DNA of 64,000 nucleotides from SHLQ01 sp964517125 (GTDB taxonomy: Bacteria; Actinomycetota; Acidimicrobiia; Acidimicrobiales; SHLQ01), in contig CAZFBD010000004.1 in the NCBI GenBank assembly GCA_964517125.1, positions 1-64,000 on the forward strand. The letters are read 5' to 3'. Shown here one piece after another: positions 25,620-34,347 of this stretch (position 1 is its first letter; each line of letters opens with the position of its first letter). The notes beneath the pieces were generated by a model. The model was not told the DNA's origin. It saw nothing but the letters and a program-made list of their open reading frames with translations, and ran no database searches. The position numbers and the translations under genes were made by a program.

Positions 25620-26437
25620 GCCGACTCTCCTGCCATGGGGTTCGGGCCGGCCCAGACGGTGGTGCCGCCGTGCATGGAGTTGCCCACCTGACGGTAGAAG
25701 CCGCCAATGACCTCGATGTCGCCGAAGCGGCTGAGCTCCTCGGTGGGGGAGTCGTGGAGAACGAGTTCGGCATCGCCGGCAAAGACCGGTCCGAGCTCCA
25801 CATCGAACCCGCGCATCGTGACGAGTTCGTTGAGGCTGTCGCGGCCGTCCATCTCGATGGCGGGCATCTGTCGGGTGTGGAGCATCGGGTGGCCGTTGAC
25901 GAATCCGGCCGAGTCGGTCGTGCCGGTGATCGTGAATCGGGCATCGGCGATGCGCCGGCCGAATGTGCTGAGCGTGCAGCCGAAGCGGCCGCCTTCCTCG
26001 AGGCGGGGGCCCGCCTTGCCGATCGTGATGGGGCGAGTCATCCAGATCTCGGACATCTTCTTGGGGTAGCCCTGGATGTGGCCGCGGGCCATGGCGAAGT
26101 CCTTGTCGACCCAGATGTACGCAGCTCGGCTGTATGTCTGGCCCTCGTACGTGCACCGGATGACGACAAAGACCTCTTTGTATTGGGCCCGGGCCGGGTC
26201 CATGAGCTCATCGAAGCTGTCAGAGCAGCTCTGCCAGTCGGCCCAGATGATGGCGACGGCGCCGGGGTCGTCATCGGCGAGCTCCAGCCCGGCGGGCAGC
26301 AGCTCGGCAACGTTGGCCGGATCCGTGCGGAACTCGACCGTGAGCATCTCGCCGCTGTAGTGCCATGGCGGGGATGGCAGAATCGATCCCGCCCCGGTTG
26401 GCGTGCGCGGATACATGAGTCCCTTGAGTTCAGCCAT
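25616..26437 (-). CDS. Acetoacetate decarboxylase-fold protein
   Basis: A 273-residue ADC-family protein. The conserved lysine pair lies in GYPKKMSE (Lys126-Lys127), where true acetoacetate decarboxylases form a Schiff base, and the ENG-like FGRRI segment follows. The family includes decarboxylases but also aldolase-dehydratases and hydrolases, so the reaction is open; a beta-keto or vinylogous acid from ring cleavage is plausible. It is the first gene of the minus-strand operon. The start at 26437 is 12 bases from a 22-bp palindrome, and its coding end overlaps the P450 start by 4 bases. Confidence 0.82.
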   Translation of the reverse strand: MAELKGLMYPRTPTGAGSILPSPPWHYSGEMLTVEFRTDPANVAELLPAGLELADDDPGAVAIIWADWQSCSDSFDELMDPARAQYKEVFVVIRCTYEGQTYSRAAYIWVDKDFAMARGHIQGYPKKMSEIWMTRPITIGKAGPRLEEGGRFGCTLSTFGRRIADARFTITGTTDSAGFVNGHPMLHTRQMPAIEMDGRDSLNELVTMRGFDVELGPVFAGDAELVLHDSPTEELSRFGDIEVIGGFYRQVGNSMHGGTTVWAGPNPMAGESA

Positions 26438-26448
26438 ACATCCAACCT

Positions 26449-26470
26449 AATCGTTCGGTACCAAACGATT
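26449..26470. promoter_or_regulatory. 22-bp near-palindrome, probable MarR operator upstream of the decarboxylase operon
   Basis: Read on the minus strand, the arm AATCGTTTGG is followed by TA and then CCGAACGATT, with one mismatched pair. It lies 12 bases before the ATG of the acetoacetate-decarboxylase-fold gene. On the same strand TTGAAT precedes it, giving a possible -35. The same sequence recurs at 27106-27127. Confidence 0.8.
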
Positions 26471-26544
26471 CAAGCGGTTTTCTGCTTTCGCTCGACACTT
26501 CCGGTCGAGATCCCCCGTGTGCGGGTGCGGTGTTGGGTTGCGGG

Positions 26545-27057
26545 TCAGTCCGCGTTGGTGATCACGATGCGGAGGAGGCGGGCGAGTTCGCGCTTTTCGT
26601 CGCTGGTGAGGCCGCTGCTCATCTCGCCCTCGAACTGGTTGAACCGCGGGAAGACCTCGGCGATCGTCTCCGCACCCGAGGCGGTCAGGCTGACGAGCAC
26701 CCGTCGCTTGTCGGACTCGATGCGCGCCCGTTCCACGAGGCCTTGCTTCTCGAGGGTGTTCAACATGCCGGTGAGCGTGCCCTTGGCGAGGTTGCACTCC
26801 TCGGCCAGGCGAGCGGTCTCCATTTCGTCCCAGACCCACAGCACCCAGAGAATGGTGAATGCGCCAAACGACAGGCCGTGTGAGGCGAGCACCTCTCGTT
26901 CGGCTCGGCGCCGAACCGCCGCGGCGGCACGGTAGATGTTGCTGATGGCGTCGAGAGATTCGAAGTCGAGCTTGTGATCGCCGAGTCGGGCCTGCACGTC
27001 GCGTTCGGCGTTGAGGAGCCGTTGCTCGTGGTTGTCGGGGGACGCTGGTGAACTCAT
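26545..27057 (-). CDS. MarR-family transcriptional repressor (second paralogue)
   Basis: A 170-residue winged-helix regulator closely related to the one at 15277: SNIYRAAAAVRRRAEREVL and WVLWVWDEMETARLAEE, recognition helix AKGTLTGMLNTLEKQGLVE and wing ESDKRRVLVSLT. It lies between two operons whose upstream regions carry the same 22-bp near-palindrome, one 12 bases before the minus-strand operon and one 49 bases before its own start and 33 bases before the plus-strand operon. It is therefore the probable repressor of both arms and of itself. The ligand is unknown; MarR proteins in such settings often bind aromatic acids or CoA thioesters. Confidence 0.88.
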   Translation of the reverse strand: MSSPASPDNHEQRLLNAERDVQARLGDHKLDFESLDAISNIYRAAAAVRRRAEREVLASHGLSFGAFTILWVLWVWDEMETARLAEECNLAKGTLTGMLNTLEKQGLVERARIESDKRRVLVSLTASGAETIAEVFPRFNQFEGEMSSGLTSDEKRELARLLRIVITNAD

Positions 27058-27105
27058 GGGCGAATGCCAAGATACGACACGCTTGGGAAAGGCGCTTGCT
27101 TCGTC

Positions 27106-27127
27106 AATCGTTCGGTACCAAACTATT
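27106..27127. promoter_or_regulatory. 22-bp near-palindrome, probable MarR operator between marR and the FAH operon
   Basis: It starts AATCGTTCGGTACC and ends AAACTATT, matching the site at 26449-26470 in all but one base when both are read on the plus strand. It lies between the divergent marR (start 27057) and FAH-family (start 27160) genes and could control both. Confidence 0.8.
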
Positions 27128-27159
27128 GTCGCTCACCACTCGCTTTGGAGGACCTGCAC

Positions 27160-28053
27160 ATGGCCGAGATTCGACGGATTCTGCTCGACGGCTACCCCAC
27201 GGAGGTAGCCAGGGACGGCGATGAACTCGTCGCCGGAGACGGCCGAAGGGTTGCGATCGACGATGCCGTACACCTCTCCCCGGTGGAGCCAACGAAGATC
27301 ATCTGCATCCACCTGAACTACAAGAGCCGAGTCGACGAGTTCATGACCAAGCTCCCCGCTGCTCCCACGTACTTCCACAAGCCGGTCACCTCGCTCACGG
27401 GTCACGGCTCGGACGTCGTTCGCCCGCAGGGTTGCGAGTGGCTCAACTACGAGGGCGAGATCGCCATCGTCATTGGCAAGACGTGCCGCAACGTCGCCCC
27501 CGAAGACGCAGGCCAGTACATCGCCGGCTACGCCGTGGCGAACGACTACGGCCTGCACGACTTCCGGGACACCGACGCTGGCTCGATGCTGCGGGTGAAG
27601 GGAAGCGACACGCTCTGCCCCGTCGGCCCGGGCCTCGTCACCGACTGGGACTTCCGCGGCAAGCGCATTCAGACGATCGTCAACGGCGAGGTGAAACAGG
27701 ATTCCACCACCGACGAGATGGAGTGGGACATGCACTACATCGTCGCCGACATCGCCCGCACCATCACGCTGGTTCCCGGCGACATCCTGCTCTCGGGGAC
27801 CCCGGCGAACTCTCGCACCGTGTACCCGGGCGACGTGGTCACGGTTGAGGTCGAGGGCCTCGGTGCGCTCACGAACACGATCGTCACCGGCCCCACCCCC
27901 ATCCGTACCGATGTCGGAGCCCAGACCAGCGACTCGGAAGAAGTCCTGTCGACCGCCCAGGGCGGCGATTGGGAGTTCCGTGGCATTCGGGCGCCCATGG
28001 GTCCCGGAGCCAAGCACTATGCGTCGAAGCTCGACGAAGAAGAGGACGCCTGA
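27160..28053 (+). CDS. Fumarylacetoacetate hydrolase-family protein
   Basis: A 297-residue FAH-family enzyme. The metal-binding acid set is visible in NYEGEIAIVIGK and the DYGLHDFRD loop, and LLSGTPANS near residue 225 is also typical. In meta-cleavage pathways such enzymes act as hydratases, isomerases or decarboxylases on ring-opened dicarboxylates (HpaG type). The ATG at 27160 is chosen because GGAGGA lies 8 bases upstream; codons further upstream cross the operator. It is followed with a 1-base stop/start overlap by the semialdehyde dehydrogenase. Hydrolase versus isomerase cannot be told from sequence alone. Confidence 0.85.
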   Translation: MAEIRRILLDGYPTEVARDGDELVAGDGRRVAIDDAVHLSPVEPTKIICIHLNYKSRVDEFMTKLPAAPTYFHKPVTSLTGHGSDVVRPQGCEWLNYEGEIAIVIGKTCRNVAPEDAGQYIAGYAVANDYGLHDFRDTDAGSMLRVKGSDTLCPVGPGLVTDWDFRGKRIQTIVNGEVKQDSTTDEMEWDMHYIVADIARTITLVPGDILLSGTPANSRTVYPGDVVTVEVEGLGALTNTIVTGPTPIRTDVGAQTSDSEEVLSTAQGGDWEFRGIRAPMGPGAKHYASKLDEEEDA

Positions 28054-29510
28054 TGCGCGTCGCTGATGTCGGTGGAGTCGAGGTCCCCGTCGACCACTTC
28101 ATCGGCGGTGAATGGGTCGGCTCGCCGAGCACGTTCGAGACTCGTTCGCCCCTCGACTGGGATGGCGAGGTGCTCGCTGACGTCGCGCGGGGCGATGCTG
28201 CAACTGCCGACGCGGCCGTCGTTGCCGCGCTCGATGGATTCCAGGAGTGGGGCAGCTGGACGCCGCACGCCCGTGCCGAGGTCATGTATCGGCTCGCCGA
28301 TCTGATCGAGGCCAACAACGACGAGATTGCCATGGTCGAGACGCTCGACATGGGCTTCATGTACGAGTCCATGCGGCAGCGTCTCGTCGCTCGCGGCGCC
28401 GTCAACTTCCGGCTCTACGCCGACCTCATCGTCCAGCACGAGGAGCGTCGCTGGGACGCCAAGAACATGGACAACATCGTCCAGCGGATGCCGGCTGGAC
28501 CCGCCGTTGTCATCACACCCTGGAACGCTCCATTCATGTTGAGCACCTGGAAGCTCGCGCCTGCGCTGGCGTCGGGTAACACCATCATTCACAAGCCAGC
28601 CGAATGGTCGCCACTGTCAGCGGCACTTCTCGCCAAGCTGGCACACGAGGCCGGGATGCCGCCGGGAACCTGGAACCTTGCGCAGGGGATCGGCGAGGAA
28701 GTCGGCGCCGCACTGGTCGCTGATCCGCGGGCCCGCCGAATCACCTTCACCGGTTCACCGGGTACCGCAAAGCACATTGGGCGTGCCGCAGCAGAGAACA
28801 TCGTGCCGTTCACCGCCGAGCTTGGGGGCAAGGGCCCGCTCGTCGTGTTCGCGGACTCCGACCTCGATGCCGCCGCCCACCGCGCCGCCTGGCAGTTCGA
28901 CGACTCGGGGCAGGTCTGTCTTGCAGGCACCCGACTTCTCGTCGAGGAATCGGTCCGCGACGAGTTCCTTGAGAAGTTCCATGCCCACGCCGACGCCCTC
29001 GTGCTCGGCGACCCGCGGGACGATGGAACCGACGTGGCCCCCATGGTCCACCCCGAACACCGGGACAACGTGCATGGCTTCGTCGAGCGAGCGCGTGCCG
29101 CCGGTGACACCGTCGTCCGCGGCGGAGACAAGGTCGAGGGCTCGCTCCACTACGAGCCCACCCTGATCGAACCGTCCTCCAACGACAGCGAGGTCGTGCA
29201 GCAGGAGATCTTCGGGCCCGTGCTCACCTTCCAGACGTTTGCCGACGAAGCCGAGGCGATCCGCCTCGCCAACAGCACCGCCTACGGCCTCTCCGCCATG
29301 GTGTGGACGACGTCACGCGAGCGGGCAGAGCGAGTTGGCCGGGCTCTTCGAACCGGACTCGTGTGGGTCAACACCTTCCTGGTCCGCGACCTGACCGCGC
29401 CCTTTGGCGGCTGCGGCATCAGCGGAATCGGCCGCGAGGGCGGTGACTGGGCGCTGGACTTTCACAGCGACGTGAAGACGCTCATGATCCTCGACGACAC
29501 AACCACCTAG
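28053..29510 (+). CDS. Aldehyde dehydrogenase, hydroxymuconate semialdehyde dehydrogenase-like
   Basis: A 485-residue NAD(P) aldehyde dehydrogenase: PWNAPFMLSTWK substrate segment, AELGGKGPL with the general-base Glu, and DDSGQVCLAG with the nucleophilic Cys. In a unit with an extradiol dioxygenase and an FAH-family enzyme it best fits oxidation of the semialdehyde formed by ring cleavage (HpaE or XylG role). Its ATG overlaps the upstream stop (TGATG). The operon ends here; 154 bases without a gene follow. Confidence 0.87.
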   Translation: MRVADVGGVEVPVDHFIGGEWVGSPSTFETRSPLDWDGEVLADVARGDAATADAAVVAALDGFQEWGSWTPHARAEVMYRLADLIEANNDEIAMVETLDMGFMYESMRQRLVARGAVNFRLYADLIVQHEERRWDAKNMDNIVQRMPAGPAVVITPWNAPFMLSTWKLAPALASGNTIIHKPAEWSPLSAALLAKLAHEAGMPPGTWNLAQGIGEEVGAALVADPRARRITFTGSPGTAKHIGRAAAENIVPFTAELGGKGPLVVFADSDLDAAAHRAAWQFDDSGQVCLAGTRLLVEESVRDEFLEKFHAHADALVLGDPRDDGTDVAPMVHPEHRDNVHGFVERARAAGDTVVRGGDKVEGSLHYEPTLIEPSSNDSEVVQQEIFGPVLTFQTFADEAEAIRLANSTAYGLSAMVWTTSRERAERVGRALRTGLVWVNTFLVRDLTAPFGGCGISGIGREGGDWALDFHSDVKTLMILDDTTT

Positions 29511-29664
29511 CGCCCGCTGTCTCGCCGAGCGCATCTGGGGCCCGCTCGGGGATCGACGGGGCAGGTGTTCGATCGGAGTTCACACGATCGGCTTCCCGGC
29601 CGGACACAATGCCGCCTACTGTGCGTCCACGGGCACCACCGCCCGCTGCACCTCAGGGGGGAAC

Positions 29665-32600
29665 GTGCCAACCGTCGATCCGAAGTTTCTCGAAGGACTC
29701 CGCTACCGCTGCATCGGCCCGACCCGCGGTGGCCGTGTGGTCGCTGTTGCCGCCGACCCAAAGAAGCAGAACGTCTTCTACTTCGGTGGTGTCGCCGGAG
29801 GTGTCTGGCGTTCGGACGACTGTGGCCAGTACTGGGAGTGCATCACCGACGGATTCCTGAGCACGAGCTCCATCGGAGCGCTTGCCGTCGCACCTTCCGA
29901 TGGCAACGTCATCTGGGCTGGAACCGGTGAGTCCACGATCCGTATCGACGTCAGTCACGGCGACGGCGTCTATCGGTCCACCGACGCGGGCCGTACCTGG
30001 CAGCACATGGGCCTCGAGAACACTCGGCACATCGGCGAAATCGTCATTCACCCCGACGACCCGAACACCGTCTGGGTCGCAGCACTCGGGCATTCGGCGA
30101 AGGGAAATCCCGAGCGTGGCGTGTACCGCACCACCGATGGCGGCGAGACCTGGGAGCTCACCCTGCACGTGAGTGAAGGCGCCGGTGCCGTCGACCTCTC
30201 GATCGATCCCCACAACTCCCGCATCATCTTCGCCACCATCTGGCAGGCCCGACGCACCTTCTGGTCCATCGATTCCGGCGGACCCGATTGCGGTCTGTGG
30301 CGGTCGAAGGACGGCGGTGTCACCTGGGAAGACATCAGTCGCAACGACGGCATGCCCGAAGGAACCCTTGGCAAGATGGGCGTCAGCGTTTCCGAAGCCC
30401 AAGAGGGTCGCGTGTGGGCCATGATCGAGGCCGAGGGACGCCGGCGCGGCCTCTACCGGTCCGAGGACCACGGCGACACCTGGACCAAGACCTCCTCGAA
30501 GGCCGACCTGGGTTGGCGCCCCTGGTACTACGAGCACGTGTTCGCACATCCGACCGATCCCGACACGGTGTTCGTGCTCAACATGAAGGCGTGGAAATCG
30601 GTCGACGGCGGTGTGACCTTCACCGAGTTCCACACACCACACGGCGACAATCACGATCTGTGGATCGACCCCAACAACCCGGACCGTATGGTCGGCGCCG
30701 ACGACGGAGGCGCCTGGGTCTCCATGAACGGTGGTGACTCCTGGTCGACCATCTACAACCAGCCGACGGCGCAGTTCTACCACCTGGCGGTCGACGACCA
30801 ATACCCGTATCTGGTCTACGGATCCCAGCAGGACAACTCGAGCATCGCAGTGCCCAGCCGTACCGGCAAGGGTGCCATCAACTGGGCCGATTGCTTTCCG
30901 CCCGGCACCGCCGAAAGTGGCTACGTCGCTCCCAAACCCGGTGACCCCGACACGGTGTTCGTTGGTGCCATCGGCTCCTCGCCCGGCGGCGGCGATGCCT
31001 TGCAGCGCTACGACCACAAGACCAAACAGATCCAACTCGTCAGCGTGTGGCCGGAGAGCGCTCACGACGGCAACACCGCCGATGTTCGCTTCCAGTGGAC
31101 ATACCCCATCGTGTTCTCCCCCCAGGATCCGAACGTCCTGTACGCCTGTGGCAACAAGGTGTTCAAGACGACCAACGAGGGGCACAGTTGGGACGCCATC
31201 AGTCCCGATCTGACCGTGGCCGACCCCGACACCATGGGTGTCTCCGGTCCGTTGACGATGGACACCGCCGGCGCCGAGATGTACGCCACGATCTTCTCGT
31301 TCATCGCGTCCGCGCATCGGCCCGGCACGCTCATGGCGGGTTCCGACGACGGCCTCGTGCACGTCTCCCACGACGACGGGGGCAGCTGGACCGATGTGAC
31401 GCCAGCGGGCCTGCCGAAGTTCTCGCAGGTCACGATGCTCGAAGAGTCGCCGCATGACGACGGCACCGTCTGGATGACCGTGGCCCGCCACAAGATGGGC
31501 GACTACGAGCCGTACGTGTACCGCACGCAGGACTTCGGCCAGAGCTGGGACCGCATATCCGACGGCATTGCCGAAGGACAGTTCTGCCGTGTCATTCGCG
31601 AAGATCCCGACCGGCGTGGCCTCCTGTACGTGGGTACCGAGCTCGGTCTCTGGGCGTCGTTCGATGCCGGCCAGAGCTGGCAGTCGATCCAATCCAACCT
31701 GCCGGTCACCCCGATCTACGATCTCGTCGTCAAGCACGGCGACCTCGTACTCGCGACCCATGGTCGGTCGTTCTGGATCCTCGACGACGTGAGCCAACTG
31801 CATCAGCTGGAGGGCGAGGCGCTGACCGCTGACCGGCACGTCTTTGCGCCCCGTCCAGCGGTGCGCACTCCGCTCGACCTGTTCGCCGACTTCTGGGGCA
31901 CACCCGGCGGCAAGAACTACCACGTGACCATCGGGCAGAACGCCACCTTCTACTTGGACGAGGAGCCCACCGGCCACAAGCGAAAGCGTGTCATCGACGG
32001 CGGCGACGACGTCGACCGAGGTGTCACCTTCCGTTGGTTCCAGTCCGAGGCACCGTCGGAGCCGATGACGCTCACGATCCTCGACCCCGACGGCAACGAG
32101 GTCATCACCTACACGAGCGACATGCCCGCAGCGAAGGATGACCGCGACGGTCTGTACCTGCCAGCCAACGCCGGTATGAACGAGTTCCTCTGGCCAATGA
32201 CCCACGCCGACGGCGTGAAGATCCTGGGGGACGACTACCACGGTCGACCGCCCGGGCCGCTCGCGCTGCCCGGGACCTACACCGCCAGATTCGCATCGGG
32301 TGTCTGGAGCGTCGACCAATCGTTCGAGCTCGTGCTCGACCCCCGGGTGCACGTCGAGATCGACGACTTGCAGGCACAGCTCGACCTGCAGCTCGCCATC
32401 CGCGATCTGCTGTCCGAAGCCGGTCAGGCAGTGAACGACATCGCATCGATTCGCGGCCAGCTCTCCGCACGTGGCGAGAAGCTTGGCGACGACGCCGACG
32501 ATGTCCGAGCCGCCCTCGATGCAGCCAACAGTGCGCTCGGTGAAATCGACGGACGTTTGATTCAGCGAGAACTCAAGGAATCGGGTGACTCACTGAACTA

Positions 32601-32811
32601 TCGGGAACAACTCATCGAGAATCTCGGCAACCTTGTGCCCGTCGTCCGAAGCGCGGACGCCCGTCCCACGCAACAGTCTCACGACGTGTTCGACAAGTTG
32701 TCCGGTCAGATCCGGGAGCAACTCGACAATCTTGCGCAGGCAATGGAAACCGAGGTCGCGGCCACCAACGCAGCGCTCGCCGGGCACGGCGTGCAGGCAA
32801 TCGAAGCCTGA
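29665..32811 (+). CDS. Large BNR/Asp-box repeat protein (VPS10/sortilin-like beta-propeller)
   Basis: A 1048-residue protein with about eleven Asp-box motifs of the form S/T-x-D-x-G-x-T/S-W, for example STDAGRTW, TTDGGETW, SKDGGVTW, SEDHGDTW and SFDAGQSW. They indicate one or two beta-propellers in the first ~700 residues. The C-terminal part is partly helical with a coiled-coil-like segment near 870-1030. Families with this layout are annotated as glycosyl hydrolase or VPS10-like, but the reaction is not established. The GTG start has AGGGGGG just upstream. No N-terminal signal peptide is visible, which is odd for an Asp-box protein. It stands alone. Confidence 0.8.
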   Translation: MPTVDPKFLEGLRYRCIGPTRGGRVVAVAADPKKQNVFYFGGVAGGVWRSDDCGQYWECITDGFLSTSSIGALAVAPSDGNVIWAGTGESTIRIDVSHGDGVYRSTDAGRTWQHMGLENTRHIGEIVIHPDDPNTVWVAALGHSAKGNPERGVYRTTDGGETWELTLHVSEGAGAVDLSIDPHNSRIIFATIWQARRTFWSIDSGGPDCGLWRSKDGGVTWEDISRNDGMPEGTLGKMGVSVSEAQEGRVWAMIEAEGRRRGLYRSEDHGDTWTKTSSKADLGWRPWYYEHVFAHPTDPDTVFVLNMKAWKSVDGGVTFTEFHTPHGDNHDLWIDPNNPDRMVGADDGGAWVSMNGGDSWSTIYNQPTAQFYHLAVDDQYPYLVYGSQQDNSSIAVPSRTGKGAINWADCFPPGTAESGYVAPKPGDPDTVFVGAIGSSPGGGDALQRYDHKTKQIQLVSVWPESAHDGNTADVRFQWTYPIVFSPQDPNVLYACGNKVFKTTNEGHSWDAISPDLTVADPDTMGVSGPLTMDTAGAEMYATIFSFIASAHRPGTLMAGSDDGLVHVSHDDGGSWTDVTPAGLPKFSQVTMLEESPHDDGTVWMTVARHKMGDYEPYVYRTQDFGQSWDRISDGIAEGQFCRVIREDPDRRGLLYVGTELGLWASFDAGQSWQSIQSNLPVTPIYDLVVKHGDLVLATHGRSFWILDDVSQLHQLEGEALTADRHVFAPRPAVRTPLDLFADFWGTPGGKNYHVTIGQNATFYLDEEPTGHKRKRVIDGGDDVDRGVTFRWFQSEAPSEPMTLTILDPDGNEVITYTSDMPAAKDDRDGLYLPANAGMNEFLWPMTHADGVKILGDDYHGRPPGPLALPGTYTARFASGVWSVDQSFELVLDPRVHVEIDDLQAQLDLQLAIRDLLSEAGQAVNDIASIRGQLSARGEKLGDDADDVRAALDAANSALGEIDGRLIQRELKESGDSLNYREQLIENLGNLVPVVRSADARPTQQSHDVFDKLSGQIREQLDNLAQAMETEVAATNAALAGHGVQAIEA

Positions 32812-32820
32812 GCGACTCCG

Positions 32821-33540
32821 TTGGAAATCCTCACGGTCGTCATCGTCCTCCTCCTCGTTTGCTGTTCGTTCGCGGTATCGGCCTCGGCCGGCCTCGGTGG
32901 ATCGCTCCTGCTCGTGCCGACGCTGTCGTTGTTCCTTGGCGCAAAGGAAGGAGTGGCGCTCGCTGCGCTTCTCCTGGCGAGCAACAACGTGGCGAAGATC
33001 ATCGCCTATCGACGGACGCTGCCATTTCGGGCCGCCGCCGGAATCACGGTGCTGATCGTCATCGGTGCCGCACTGGGGTCAACGATTCTCGTCAACGCGC
33101 CTGACCGCGTCGTCTGGGTCGCCGTCGTGGCGATGTTCGTGGTCTCGGTGATCGTGGAGCGAAAGGAAATCGGACGGGTACGTGCCGGCCTCGCCCCGGT
33201 CCTCGCGTTCGTCTCTGGGGCATCCAGCGGATTCTCTGGAACGTCGGGTCCGCTGAAGGGCGTCGCCATTCGCAACCTCGACCTCGACCGCCGACACTTT
33301 GTCGGTGCTGCCTCCCTGGCATCGTTCGCCGGTGACGCCACCAAAACGGCGATCTTTGCCGAAGCACAGCTCCTCACCCGACCGAGCGTGCTGCTGGCGT
33401 TGGCCGCGGTGCCGCTCATGGCTCTCGGCACCTGGTTTGGATCCACCATGAACGAACGGGCAGGGGAGCGAAGCTTCGCGGTGCTCTTCTGGTCGGTGAT
33501 GGTCGGCTACAGCGTCCGGCTCGGCATCTTCATTCTGTGA
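32821..33540 (+). CDS. TSUP (TauE/SafE) family permease
   Basis: A 239-residue membrane protein with about eight hydrophobic segments and internal duplication. The first half has SASAGLGGSLLLVPTL and the second SGASSGFSGTSGPL, the paired G-rich motifs of the TauE/SafE family. Members export sulfite, sulfoacetate or related organosulfur anions. It starts with TTG 9 bases after the BNR gene. A sulfite-export role would suit the possible desulfinase pathway at 18354, but that gene is 13 kb away, so the link is speculative. Confidence 0.8.
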   Translation: MEILTVVIVLLLVCCSFAVSASAGLGGSLLLVPTLSLFLGAKEGVALAALLLASNNVAKIIAYRRTLPFRAAAGITVLIVIGAALGSTILVNAPDRVVWVAVVAMFVVSVIVERKEIGRVRAGLAPVLAFVSGASSGFSGTSGPLKGVAIRNLDLDRRHFVGAASLASFAGDATKTAIFAEAQLLTRPSVLLALAAVPLMALGTWFGSTMNERAGERSFAVLFWSVMVGYSVRLGIFIL

Positions 33541-33656
33541 CTTCCGCTCCGCTCGGGGCGTTCCACCACGCAGGGTCTGCACCAGACGCTCGGGTGAACC
33601 GGCCGGTCGCGGCGCGCGGGTCTGCTCCGTTGCCTCGTTCGTGGCAGGCTGGAGGA

Positions 33657-34301
33657 ATGGAATTCGACCTCGCCCAGACCGACGCACTCCTCTCGACCAC
33701 ACGGGCGGTTCGGAAGCGGCTCGACTTTGAACGAGACGTACCCGACGAGGTGCTTCTCGAGTGTCTTCGCCTTGCCGTCCAGGCCCCTACCGGATCGAAC
33801 CGTCAGGGTTGGCGGTGGATGCTCGTCCGCGACGCAGACAAGAAGCAGGCGCTGGGTGACATCTACCGAGCTGCCGGCAGCGACTATCTGGCAGCAGCGC
33901 GCGGCGACGTTGCCGACGGAACCCAGCAGGCGCGGGTCATGGACTCGGCGAGCTACCTGGCCGAAAACATGGAGAAAGCGCCGGTCCTCGTCATCCCGTT
34001 GATCATCGGTCGGTTGGAGACCACGGATGCTGCGAGCGCCGGCGGGCTCTACGGGTCCATCATCCCAGCGATGTGGAGCTTTCAGCTTGCGCTGCGCAGC
34101 CGTGGCCTGGGCAGCTGCTACACCACCCTCCACCTGGGTGCGGAACAGCAGGCCGCCGAACTCCTGGGCATCCCCGACCATGTGACCCAGGCCGGCATGC
34201 TGCCCGTCGCCTACACGGTTGGCACCGACTTCAAAGCTGCGGCCCGGCCGCCCATCGAGGAGATCACCTACGTCGACAGCTGGAAGAACACGATCGGCTA
34301 G
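33657..34301 (+). CDS. Nitroreductase-family flavoprotein
   Basis: A 214-residue FMN enzyme of the nitroreductase fold: STTRAVRKRLDF at the N terminus (FMN phosphate Arg residues), APTGSNRQGWRW and a C-terminal LPVAYTVG strand. These proteins reduce nitro groups, quinones or enones, or act in dehalogenation; the substrate is not predictable. The ATG at 33657 has GGAGG only one base upstream, which is closer than usual, so the true start may differ by a few codons. It is convergent with the peptidase lipoprotein gene (46-base gap). Confidence 0.83.
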   Translation: MEFDLAQTDALLSTTRAVRKRLDFERDVPDEVLLECLRLAVQAPTGSNRQGWRWMLVRDADKKQALGDIYRAAGSDYLAAARGDVADGTQQARVMDSASYLAENMEKAPVLVIPLIIGRLETTDAASAGGLYGSIIPAMWSFQLALRSRGLGSCYTTLHLGAEQQAAELLGIPDHVTQAGMLPVAYTVGTDFKAAARPPIEEITYVDSWKNTIG

Positions 34302-34347
34302 CCGCATCAGCTCGTCGGTCCAGCACGGCATTCCACACGCGCGGCAC

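Noticed and set aside
26471..26544. A terminator hairpin after the second marR (CTCGAC/GTCGAG)
   Set aside because: The stem is only six pairs with no U tract, which is weak for GC-rich DNA, so it is not listed as a feature.
29653..32352. An 899-codon open frame on the minus strand
   Set aside because: It lies antisense within the BNR gene, whose repeated Asp-box motifs are unmistakable. Such long antisense frames are expected in GC-rich DNA, and its protein has no recognisable domain.
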